Positions 36,948-44,033 of a DNA stretch of 64,000 nt are shown one piece after another. Under the pieces are notes generated by a model. It did no database searches, had not been told where the DNA came from, and saw only the letters and a program-made list of their open reading frames with translations. The first letter of the stretch is position 1. The number at the start of each line of letters is the position of its first letter. Made by a program: the position numbers and the translations under genes. The DNA is from Campylobacter sp. CCS1377. Its GTDB lineage: Bacteria > Campylobacterota > Campylobacteria > Campylobacterales > Campylobacteraceae. Location of the stretch: assembly GCF_040008265.1 (NCBI RefSeq), contig NZ_CP155620.1, positions 930,001 through 994,000 of the forward strand, given 5' to 3'.

Positions 36948-37634
36948 CTAAGCTGCCTGATAAAAATCATTATTATATTTCACATTTTCCTGTTGTATTT
37001 TATTAATTTCTGAATATTGTTTTTTGATTAAATTATTCCTTTTATTTGTATATTCTTTTAAGTTGTTTATTATTTCAAAATGCTTTTTTAAGTTGTTTAT
37101 TATTTCAAAATGCTTTTTTAAGTTGTTTATTATTTCAAAATGCTTTTTTAAGTTGTTTATTATTTCAAAATGCTTTTTTAAGTTAAACGCCAATTCATAT
37201 CTTGCAATCAATAAGTTTAAGCGATTTGCAAAATTTTTAGCTTTTTTTTCATGTAAATCAATTGTTTTTAAATTGTATTTTGGCGGATACTGAAAATAAA
37301 TACTACTTAAAAAATTTTGAAATATATGTCCTAATTGTTCAGGAATGTCTTTCTCATCTTTATATTCTATTGTAATGTTATTTCCGTCAAAATTTGATTT
37401 TGAATTATATTTCTTTAATTTCATATTTTTTTTTAAAACAATGTTAAATTTTTTACATATAGAATTAATATCTAATAAGGAATTTTCCTTCTTTACCGCA
37501 TCAATGACTTCCATTGCTCCCATTGGTCGCTTGTTTGACTCTGGGATAATTTTCCAAAGCTTATTGGCAAGATTTTTATTTTCTAAAAATATTTTTTGTT
37601 CTCTCTTGTTAAGTAATTTAAGAATATTTTTCAT
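36948..37634 (-). CDS. Degenerate ImmA/IrrE-like protein with a repeat-bearing C-terminus, candidate TAC antitoxin
   Basis: 228 residues. Residues about 40-145 follow the ImmA/IrrE order: INSICKKFNIVL, then a beta hairpin and IPEQLGHIF where active members have HExGH (the first His is replaced, so peptidase activity is unlikely), then KAKNFANRLNLL. The C-terminal part holds four near-identical 10-residue repeats (NLKKHFEIIN, 30-bp units) and a basic tail. A C-terminal extension is what SecB-dependent antitoxins use for chaperone binding. The function is inferred. Confidence 0.55.
   Translation of the reverse strand: MKNILKLLNKREQKIFLENKNLANKLWKIIPESNKRPMGAMEVIDAVKKENSLLDINSICKKFNIVLKKNMKLKKYNSKSNFDGNNITIEYKDEKDIPEQLGHIFQNFLSSIYFQYPPKYNLKTIDLHEKKAKNFANRLNLLIARYELAFNLKKHFEIINNLKKHFEIINNLKKHFEIINNLKKHFEIINNLKEYTNKRNNLIKKQYSEINKIQQENVKYNNDFYQAA
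37061..37180. repeat. Four tandem 30-bp in-frame repeats
   Basis: Identical units start at 37061, 37091, 37121 and 37151 and encode the NLKKHFEIIN decapeptide on the minus strand. Exact identity implies recent expansion and possible copy-number variation. Confidence 0.97.
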
Positions 37635-37638
37635 TGTT

Positions 37639-38010
37639 TTATATTTTTTCCTTTATAAAATAATTATCATTTTCTATCGGACTATATATTATATTGTTAT
37701 TTTCTTTAAAAACATAAATAATCCTTTCTTTTCTCTCTAAAATAGTTTGTAAATGGGCAAAAAATTCATATTCTATTTTTTTCATATCAACTTCTTTGAT
37801 TTTTATTCCTTCGCTTTCAAGCATTATTTGATCCGCTTCTAACTTAAAACAACTTTTAACATTTTTATTTTTTGTGAATATTTCACAATTTGTTATTTGA
37901 TAAGTTTCGTTTATTTTATTATACTTTAATTCTTTTGCATATAAAATACCATTGAAATCTTTAAGATCTAATTTTTCTAGTTCATTATCTTTTTTCATAT
38001 TTGCTCTCAT
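37639..38010 (-). CDS. Hypothetical protein, candidate toxin of the SecB-associated module
   Basis: 123 residues, charged, mixed alpha/beta (KDFNGILYAKELKYNKINET, RIIYVFKENNNIIYSPIEND). No known toxin family recognised. It lies 20 bases after cI and 4 bases before the ImmA/IrrE-like gene. The gene order unknown-antitoxin-like-SecB-like mirrors toxin-antitoxin-chaperone operons. ATG at 38010 or 37998 may be the start. Confidence 0.55.
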   Translation of the reverse strand: MRANMKKDNELEKLDLKDFNGILYAKELKYNKINETYQITNCEIFTKNKNVKSCFKLEADQIMLESEGIKIKEVDMKKIEYEFFAHLQTILERKERIIYVFKENNNIIYSPIENDNYFIKEKI

Positions 38011-38030
38011 CCCACCACTTCTATAAAATT

Positions 38031-38741
38031 TTAATATATGCCTTGATTGTCTAGCAATAACCCATCTTCAAACGCAATTCTTCCGCAAGTTTTACCTAAA
38101 ACTTCAAATAAACCGCTTTCAATTTCATTTTCGCTTATCTCAAAGCTTTCATAATCAGGGTTAATACTTCTTGCCATTATTTTATTTGGCATAAAAGTAA
38201 GTCTTTTAATATAAACCGCTTTATCCAGTCTAAAAACATAAATACCATCTATTTTAATAAAACTCCTACCATCTACCATATCCACAATTACAAAATCGCC
38301 ACTATTGTATTTTGGTTGCATACTATCCCCAAAGCATTTAAAAATCCTTAAGTGTTTATGACTTGGATACCTTTGCTCGATAAAAACTTTTGGTATATCC
38401 ACTTCTTTAACCACTGCAAAGCTTGGGTCAAATTCTCCCATAGCACCACAACCTGTTGGCATTTCTAAGATGGGGATTTTGTAAATTTTTTCTCTTGTTT
38501 TTGATATATTGGAGTGTGTTAATAAAACTTCCATATCAACATCTAAAACCTCAGCAATAATTGGTAGATTTTTAACCGATGGACTTCTAGCTCCATCTTT
38601 GTTTTTACCAAACCAAGACTTAACAGTAGGCATCGCAGGTTTAAAACCTCGTAAAGCACAAGCATTAATAAAATCTTGATAATTTGAAAATTTAGAATAT
38701 ATTAAATCTTGCAATATTTCAGTGTTTACATTTTTTTCCAT
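38031..38741 (-). CDS. CI-like S24 family phage repressor
   Basis: 236 residues from the ATG at 38741 (ribosome site AAAGGTAATGTA). The N-terminal helix-turn-helix (about 10-65, with AMPTVKSWFGKNKDGARSPS) is followed by a hinge with a possible GCGAMG cleavage site and the S24 peptidase domain with catalytic Ser in CFGDSMQPKY and Lys in AVYIKRL. It is likely inactivated by RecA-stimulated self-cleavage. It heads a six-gene lysogenic operon. Confidence 0.92.
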   Translation of the reverse strand: MEKNVNTEILQDLIYSKFSNYQDFINACALRGFKPAMPTVKSWFGKNKDGARSPSVKNLPIIAEVLDVDMEVLLTHSNISKTREKIYKIPILEMPTGCGAMGEFDPSFAVVKEVDIPKVFIEQRYPSHKHLRIFKCFGDSMQPKYNSGDFVIVDMVDGRSFIKIDGIYVFRLDKAVYIKRLTFMPNKIMARSINPDYESFEISENEIESGLFEVLGKTCGRIAFEDGLLLDNQGIY

Positions 38742-38764
38742 TACATTACCTTTCTGAAAATGAA

Positions 38765-38844
38765 ATTCTATCAAAAAATAAGAATGCAAAATGTGTTCCA
38801 TTTCTATAATATTTAAAGTTTTTATAAGTATTCATAATGTATTC
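38765..38844. promoter_or_regulatory. cI/cro-like divergent promoter and operator region
   Basis: Minus-strand TAGAAT (38765-38770) serves cI; plus-strand TATAAT (38805-38810) serves the cro-like gene. Two dyads, GAATGCAAAATGTGTTC (38782-38798) and GTATTCATAATGTATTC (38828-38844), flank the rightward -10 and share the TGTATTC half-site with the 32.9 kb region. Confidence 0.65.
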
Positions 38845-38852
38845 TTTTGTTT

Positions 38853-39077
38853 ATGAAAAAAATAGACTTTTACAAATTTACGGATTTAATGAACAAACAT
38901 TATTCTATGTCAATGATTAAAAATATTAGAGAAAATAGTCGTAGGGTTGGCTTCTCAAAACAAATCGAGTTTAAAAAGCTTTATGGCATACCGTTTGAGT
39001 TTTGGGTTGATGTGAGAAGTAATTTAACCAATATCCCAAAGCGTGGGCGAAAATCAAAGAAAAGGAGCGAGAAGTGA
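38853..39077 (+). CDS. Cro-like small basic DNA-binding protein
   Basis: 74 residues from the ATG at 38853; a TTG six bases earlier is possible. Basic, with SMSMIKNIRENSRRVGFSKQ and a Lys/Arg-rich C-terminus (PKRGRKSKKRSEK). No clear ribosome site, which fits a weakly translated early regulator. Identity rests mainly on position opposite cI. First gene of the rightward lytic transcript. Confidence 0.6.
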   Translation: MKKIDFYKFTDLMNKHYSMSMIKNIRENSRRVGFSKQIEFKKLYGIPFEFWVDVRSNLTNIPKRGRKSKKRSEK

Positions 39078-39244
39078 GTGTGGAAAAAGAGAAAATGAAA
39101 GACTTTAAAGGTTGCGATGAAATGCTTCAAGTGACAAGGGATATACTAAGTTTGATTAAAAAATATCATTACAAAGACCAAGTTAAGATTTTAGAACTTG
39201 TAAATACTTTAGTAAATAGTGTTTTGTCTAGGACTAGTTTTTAA
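39074..39244 (+). CDS. 56-residue early protein
   Basis: Starts at GTG overlapping the previous stop (GTGA), six bases after AAGGAG. Helical (MLQVTRDILSLIKKYHYKDQ). Unknown function; the coupling supports a real gene. Confidence 0.6.
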   Translation: MSVEKEKMKDFKGCDEMLQVTRDILSLIKKYHYKDQVKILELVNTLVNSVLSRTSF

Positions 39245-39389
39245 TGTTGATGATTTCTAATATTTTTTTATACATATTAGCCAAATCATCTGCGGCTTTT
39301 TCGCGAGAATTTAAGTCTTCGTCATCTTTTAGCGGAAAAGCATCGAGTATAAATTTAGTTAATTCTAAAGCAATTTCATCTTTTGTCAT
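39234..39389 (-). CDS. 51-residue acidic protein on the opposite strand
   Basis: Begins MTKDEIALELTKFILDAFPL and continues DDEDLNSREKAADDLANMY; the C-terminus is helical. The ATG at 39389 follows AAAGGATTTAGCC; a longer frame to 39440 lacks a ribosome site. Convergent with the gene at 39074 (11-base overlap). Unknown. Confidence 0.55.
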   Translation of the reverse strand: MTKDEIALELTKFILDAFPLKDDEDLNSREKAADDLANMYKKILEIINIKN

Positions 39390-39458
39390 GGCTAAATCCT
39401 TTATGAAGTATTTCTTAACTTGGCAAAAGAATTTTAACAAAACAATGGAGTTAGTTTA

Positions 39459-39563
39459 ATGTTTGAATTACTTTCAGGACTTAGCATAGGGTTTTTGTTG
39501 GGAGTTTTTATTTACTCTTTACTTCATTATTTAAATCAAAAGTTCGGAGGTAAAGGCAAGTGA
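39459..39563 (+). CDS. 34-residue membrane peptide
   Basis: Encodes MFELLSGLSIGFLLGVFIYS and then a short basic tail (LNQKFGGKGK). It has one transmembrane span and a GGAG-type ribosome site nine bases upstream. It overlaps the 3' end of the minus-strand gene at 39508. Similar in layout to the 44-residue gene at 60923. Confidence 0.5.
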   Translation: MFELLSGLSIGFLLGVFIYSLLHYLNQKFGGKGK

Positions 39564-39819
39564 CTTTTGTTTTATTACAAATGCCGTCTTTTCTTAAAAA
39601 ATCGCATTTTGGGGCTTGTTCCACTCCATCTTTATACACTAAAGTAATAGGAATTTTAACTCTTAAAATAGCGTTACAGGTGCTTTTGAATGTGTCTATT
39701 TTAGCTTTATTTTGCGCTTTTGTAAAAAAACGACCAAGCAAAAAACCTATGATAAGTCCATATATAAATATAGCTTGTTTTTTGCCTAGTATTTGCATTA
39801 AAGAATTGAATAAATCCAT
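39508..39819 (-). CDS. Membrane protein with a Cys-rich C-terminus
   Basis: 103 residues with one transmembrane span (AIFIYGLIIGFLLGRFF, about 16-32) and a Cys-containing tail (CDFLRKDGICNKTKVTCLYL). An AAAAAGG ribosome site and a TATAAT box on the minus strand (39840s) lie directly upstream, supporting independent leftward transcription within the rightward early block. The open frame on the other strand at the same place is a shadow. Function unknown. Confidence 0.6.
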   Translation of the reverse strand: MDLFNSLMQILGKKQAIFIYGLIIGFLLGRFFTKAQNKAKIDTFKSTCNAILRVKIPITLVYKDGVEQAPKCDFLRKDGICNKTKVTCLYLRTFDLNNEVKSK

Positions 39820-39861
39820 AAAAAACCTTTTTAATTTACATTATAACATAAGGGATAAAAA

Positions 39862-40026
39862 ATGAGTATGAAAGAATTATGTGTTTTAGCAAGGGAAAAA
39901 ATAGCAGAAATAGAGCTAAGCATTGATGATAGCTTAGAGCTTATCGACGCGCTTTTGGAGAATGATGAAAGCGATGAATTGTTTGAATTGAAAGAGAATT
40001 TAGAAAGATTAAGGGGGTTACTCTGA
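39862..40026 (+). CDS. 54-residue acidic early protein
   Basis: Starts MSMKELCVLAREKIAEIELS and continues as a strongly acidic helix. It overlaps the start of the replication gene by one base (TGATG), so it is translationally coupled. Unknown. Confidence 0.65.
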   Translation: MSMKELCVLAREKIAEIELSIDDSLELIDALLENDESDELFELKENLERLRGLL

Positions 40027-41048
40027 TGTTACCAAATTTTAAGGCTGATTTTGATGTGGCTAATTACACAAAGAAAAGACTAAGAGAAAGAAGGGGCTAT
40101 TTAAAGCTTTCAAACACTATCGTTTATGGTGGATTAAGTGTGGATGCTTTAGCTTTGTATATACAATTAGCAAAACTTAGCGAAAAAACCATTATAAGCG
40201 AAATATACTTAAGAGAGTTTATAAAAGTCAAAGACGATAAAAGGATAAGTTTAAACCGTTTAAGAACTGCAAAAAGGGAATTAACCCAGCTTAATTTGCT
40301 TGAAATCAATAAAAAAAGAAATGGCTCTTTAAATTTCTATGAGTGGATCTTAAAAGATGAAAAAGGCGAAATTAAAAGACATTTTAACAAAGCTTTAACT
40401 TTGCTTAAAAATAGCGATGAAAACTTAAGCAAAGCACTTAAAAATAATGCTTTATCAATCGACAGAAAATTAACCACTGATGAAATCAAAAATCAAAATT
40501 CGCTATATAAGGATACGCACACGCATACACGCGATAATAAATTTATAAATAATAATATAAATAATAATAAATTTATAAATTTAAATAATAAAAATTTAGA
40601 AAATAAAGAAGAACAAAAAGAAAAGAAAGAAAATTGCGTTTCTAGCAAAACGCCATCTTTTATCGTGGATTTTAACAAACTTGATGAAAAGGATTTAAAG
40701 ACTATGGCAAAGAAAACTTTTAAAGAACCAAGTGCCAATGATTTAATGGCACAAATTAAGGCATTTAATCAAAAACACGGCACTGATTTTACAGAAAGCT
40801 TGGCTAATGATTTTATAGAGTATTGGAGTGCAAGAGAATGGAAAAGAAATGGCAAAAGAATGGATAGTGTGGCAGGGAGTTTATACACTTGGATGAAGAA
40901 TGCTAAAGAGTGGCAAAAGCCGAAGAATGAAAAGACAAATAAAAATCAAGACTATCTTTATGCACTTTATGGCGAAGAAGCGGTAAATAAGCTTAAAAAA
41001 TCAAACCATGTAGAAGAAAAATTTATCGATGTGGAAGTTTTTAACTAA
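40026..41048 (+). CDS. Phage replication initiation protein
   Basis: 340 residues. An N-terminal winged-helix domain (about 20-110, GGLSVDALALYIQLAKLSEK to LTQLNLLEINKK) is joined by an Asn/Lys-rich linker to a C-terminal DnaD/replication-protein-like helical module (DFIEYWSAREWKRNGKRMDS, SLYTWMKNAKEW). This two-domain layout and the AT-rich linker DNA recall lambda O, whose origin lies inside the gene. The linker DNA (40510-40610) holds repeated AATAATAAATTTATAAAT-type tracts. Confidence 0.7.
   Translation: MLPNFKADFDVANYTKKRLRERRGYLKLSNTIVYGGLSVDALALYIQLAKLSEKTIISEIYLREFIKVKDDKRISLNRLRTAKRELTQLNLLEINKKRNGSLNFYEWILKDEKGEIKRHFNKALTLLKNSDENLSKALKNNALSIDRKLTTDEIKNQNSLYKDTHTHTRDNKFINNNINNNKFINLNNKNLENKEEQKEKKENCVSSKTPSFIVDFNKLDEKDLKTMAKKTFKEPSANDLMAQIKAFNQKHGTDFTESLANDFIEYWSAREWKRNGKRMDSVAGSLYTWMKNAKEWQKPKNEKTNKNQDYLYALYGEEAVNKLKKSNHVEEKFIDVEVFN
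40513..40610. other. Possible phage replication origin inside the replication gene
   Basis: A block ACGCACACGCATACACGCG is followed by ~80 bases of almost pure A/T with repeated AATAATA and AAATTTATAAAT units, encoding a low-complexity Asn-rich linker. An origin embedded in the initiator gene is known for lambdoid phages; here it is inferred from the sequence pattern alone. Confidence 0.4.
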
Positions 41049-41057
41049 GGAGTTTTT

Positions 41058-41708
41058 ATGGAAAGTGCAATTAATTTAGTTTCTGATTTATTTGGTTTAA
41101 ATGAAAGAAGAGCACAGCTTGTTTATTTAGAATATTTTAGAGATTTTAGCGAGCAAAGAATAAAAGACTTTTATAAATTTTATGTCAAGGTTTGCAATCA
41201 AAACAACATTTATGGCGATGTGCTTTTTAAGATATCTAGTGCTTTTGAATTTGCAGAACTTGAGTTTAAAAAACGCTTTGAAGACAAAGTAGAGTTTATA
41301 AACTGGCTTAAAAAAAATTACAAAGGGCGTTTATTTTTTAAAATCAACGAAAATGATTTTACTTATGAATACTATGCTTATGATGGTTTTGGGAAAGCAT
41401 TTAAGATGGAACAAGCTTGTAATGAGATGTTGGTTAGTTTAAATCAATTTGGCGAGTTTTGCTACAAAGATGGGGAGTTAATAGAAAATTGCGAATTTAA
41501 AGAGGCTTTGATTGAGTATATTTTTAAAAATCAGCATAGAATTGGCAAGGATCTAACACTTTCTTATAAACCACAAATTAGTCTTAATAACTCTTTGGGC
41601 TATGAAGAGCGCTATAATGAGTTTAAAAGAGAGCAAAACAAGCTTTGCAATGAGAATAAAGACAAATTTATACTCATCATCAAACATGCTTTAAAGAATA
41701 AAATTTAA
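41058..41708 (+). CDS. Hypothetical early/replication-region protein
   Basis: 216 residues, alpha-helical N-terminal half (LFGLNERRAQLVYLEYFRDF) and a mixed C-terminal half. No P-loop, so not an obvious helicase or ATPase loader. It lies between the replication initiator and rusA. Strong AAGGAG ribosome site. Unknown. Confidence 0.65.
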   Translation: MESAINLVSDLFGLNERRAQLVYLEYFRDFSEQRIKDFYKFYVKVCNQNNIYGDVLFKISSAFEFAELEFKKRFEDKVEFINWLKKNYKGRLFFKINENDFTYEYYAYDGFGKAFKMEQACNEMLVSLNQFGEFCYKDGELIENCEFKEALIEYIFKNQHRIGKDLTLSYKPQISLNNSLGYEERYNEFKREQNKLCNENKDKFILIIKHALKNKI

Positions 41709-41730
41709 GTTTATATTAAGAAAGTAAGTG

Positions 41731-42108
41731 ATGAAAAAATATAGTTTAAAAATCGAGTTAAAAGAAAATCCAGTGCCTTACAAAAGAACTACTCAAAGAG
41801 CGAAATTTGTGTGCAGTGATTATATGAAATATTTAGAATTTAGAAAGCTTTTGCAAATTGAGTTTTTAAGACAAAACAAAGTGGCGTATTTTGAAGCATT
41901 TGATAAGAATAAAACTTATGAGTATAACTTAAAAATAGGCTTTAAAAACAAAAAACACGGTGATGCGGATAATATCGTAAAATGTGTATTAGATGCTTTA
42001 TTTAAAAACGATAAGGGTGTTTTAAGGGGCGTTTATGAAGTAATGAGCTTTAAAAAGGCTTTTTTAGAACTTGAGATTTGCGAATTTAATTTTAATGAAA
42101 GGCTTTAA
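41731..42108 (+). CDS. rusA: RusA-type Holliday-junction resolvase
   Basis: 125 residues. RusA hallmarks: PVPYKRTTQRAK near the N-terminus and KHGDADNIVKCVLDALFKND with catalytic Asp residues in GDADN and in CVLDAL. It resolves branched DNA before packaging or during recombination. Start ATG at 41731 (a GTG directly before is possible). It precedes the terminase genes by 2 bases. Confidence 0.88.
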   Translation: MKKYSLKIELKENPVPYKRTTQRAKFVCSDYMKYLEFRKLLQIEFLRQNKVAYFEAFDKNKTYEYNLKIGFKNKKHGDADNIVKCVLDALFKNDKGVLRGVYEVMSFKKAFLELEICEFNFNERL

Positions 42109-42110
42109 TA

Positions 42111-42494
42111 ATGAGTATGATGGTTAATGGCAAGAGCTTAACAAAAGAAGAGCTAATACAAAAAATAGAAGAGTATTTTAATGAAAGAAAGGTTTTAAAA
42201 GAAACCAAAGAAAGCATTGTATTTGCACCAAAAACCAAAGTGGGCTTAGCGGTGCATTTAGGCATTATACTTAATACCTTAAACGAATGGGAGAAAGATA
42301 AAGACTTTGGCGAGATTGTAAAACAAGCAAAACAAAGGTGCGAAATGGATATTTTAAATCATTCTTTAATTGGCACTTATACGCCAAGTGTGAGTATGTT
42401 TTTGCTTAAAAATCAGCACGGCTATGTAGATAAACAAGAAATCACTAGCGATAATGTGCAACGCATTGAAATTTCAAGGACAAAAGCACAATGA
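42111..42494 (+). CDS. Terminase small subunit
   Basis: 127 residues. A helix-turn-helix region (KVGLAVHLGIILNTLNEWEK, about 43-62) resembles small terminase DNA-binding domains. The C-terminal part has SVSMFLLKNQHGYVDKQEIT, a motif common to this protein class. It overlaps the large subunit by 4 bases, the standard coupling. Confidence 0.8.
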   Translation: MSMMVNGKSLTKEELIQKIEEYFNERKVLKETKESIVFAPKTKVGLAVHLGIILNTLNEWEKDKDFGEIVKQAKQRCEMDILNHSLIGTYTPSVSMFLLKNQHGYVDKQEITSDNVQRIEISRTKAQ

Positions 42495-43783
42495 CTTTAA
42501 AGCTTGATTTTTCTTATACACCTGCACAGCTTAAGGTTTTTGATGAAAATAATCCGCGTTTTATCACTGTGGCAAAAGGTAGACGCTTAGGCTTTACAAG
42601 AGGCAGTGCTAAGTATGTTATAGAAAGTCTTTTAATGGGATTAAATGTGCTTTGGGTGGATACGGTGCAAAGCAATTTGCAAAATTATTTCGAACTTTAT
42701 TTTATACCTGAACTTAAAAAACTGCCAAAAGAGTTTTATACTTGGAGCGTGCAAGATAAAAAGCTTATCATCAATGGAGCGGTTTTACATATGAGAAGTG
42801 CCGAAAGACCCGAGAATATTGAAGGCTTTGGCTATGATTTGGTGATTTTAAACGAAGCTGGAATTATCCTAAAAGGAAGCAAAGGAGAGTATCTTTGGTT
42901 TAATGCTATCCGTCCTATGCTTTTAGATAATCCAAATTCAAGAGCGATAATTGGTGGAGTGCCTAAAGGCAAAAATCTTTTTTATGAGCTTTGTAAAAAA
43001 GAATTAAACGATTGTAATTGGAAACATTATCAATTTTCAAGCTACGATAATCCATTTTTAAAAGAAGAGCAAATTAAGGAGCTTATCGCTGAAGTGGGTG
43101 GCGAAGATAGCGAAGTGGTAAAGCAAGAGATATACGGCGAGTTTATCGATAATGCAAGTGCTGAGCTATTTTCTTTAAGTGAAATTGAAAAGGCTATGAG
43201 TAGCATTTCTTTTAGTGTTGAAAAAATGCAAGGCGAGCATATTTGGGGCTTAGATGTGGCTAGATTTGGTGATGATAAAAGCGTATTGGCTAAAAGAAAA
43301 GGCTTTGTGGTTGATGAGATTAAAAAATACTCACAGCTTAGCACCATAGAACTTGCAAATAGAGTGCTTTTTGAATTTAATCAAAGTGAGATAAAACCAA
43401 AAGGCATTTTTGTTGATACTTGTGGGCTTGGTGTGGGAGTATTTGATGTTTTAAGTGATTATGGTTTGCCTGTATTTGAAGCAAATTCAGCCAACTCAGC
43501 AACTAGCAATGAATACTTAAACAAAAGAGCACAAATGTATTTCACTTTTGCAAAAAATTTAAAACATATGCAAATCATCAAAGATGAAGAGCTTAAAAAA
43601 GATATGAGAATGATTGAGTATGAGTATAACGACAAAGGCTTATTAAAAATCATTTCAAAAGAACAAATTAAAAAAGAATACGGAAAAAGTCCTGATGTTA
43701 GCGATGCTTTGGCTTTGACCTTTTTTGAGAAACTTCATAGCAGAAAAGATATTAGCGAAGATTGGAGCTATGATGGCTGGTGA
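42491..43783 (+). CDS. Terminase large subunit
   Basis: 430 residues; the packaging motor. N-terminal ATPase with a deviant Walker A in AKGRRLGFTRGSAKY (about 29-43) and Walker B YDLVILNEAG. C-terminal RNaseH-like nuclease with Asp residues in WGLDVARFGDDKS, GIFVDTCGLGVG and PDVSDALAL. Length is slightly short for the family but all motifs are in order. Confidence 0.9.
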   Translation: MTLKLDFSYTPAQLKVFDENNPRFITVAKGRRLGFTRGSAKYVIESLLMGLNVLWVDTVQSNLQNYFELYFIPELKKLPKEFYTWSVQDKKLIINGAVLHMRSAERPENIEGFGYDLVILNEAGIILKGSKGEYLWFNAIRPMLLDNPNSRAIIGGVPKGKNLFYELCKKELNDCNWKHYQFSSYDNPFLKEEQIKELIAEVGGEDSEVVKQEIYGEFIDNASAELFSLSEIEKAMSSISFSVEKMQGEHIWGLDVARFGDDKSVLAKRKGFVVDEIKKYSQLSTIELANRVLFEFNQSEIKPKGIFVDTCGLGVGVFDVLSDYGLPVFEANSANSATSNEYLNKRAQMYFTFAKNLKHMQIIKDEELKKDMRMIEYEYNDKGLLKIISKEQIKKEYGKSPDVSDALALTFFEKLHSRKDISEDWSYDGW

Positions 43784-44033
43784 GTTTTTAATGATTTATG
43801 AAAATATCAACGCTAATAAAATAAGAAAAATATCAACTATGAGTGATGAAGCGATTAAAGCTAGTTTAGCAAATGAGTTTTTAGATTTGGTTGCGGGTTT
43901 TAATATTTCAAGAAAGCAATACAAAAGAGAATTTGCAGAGTTTTTAGAAGAAAAAGGAGCAAAAGATGATGAAATTTTAAAACTAACAAAGCTTAGTAAG
44001 AAAACTTTAGAAAGGATGAGAAAATGCAAATAA
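43773..44033 (+). CDS. Hypothetical protein between terminase and portal
   Basis: 86 residues from the ATG at 43773, five bases after GGAG; the frame extends to 43725 inside the terminase gene. Helical, basic (KASLANEFLDLVAGFNISRK). It overlaps both terminase and portal genes. Unknown; an adaptor or packaging accessory is possible. Confidence 0.55.
   Translation: MAGEFLMIYENINANKIRKISTMSDEAIKASLANEFLDLVAGFNISRKQYKREFAEFLEEKGAKDDEILKLTKLSKKTLERMRKCK

Noticed and set aside
39560-39865. 101-residue plus-strand frame opposite the 39508 membrane gene
   Set aside because: The minus-strand frame has a ribosome site, a -10 box and a plausible membrane protein; the plus-strand frame has none.
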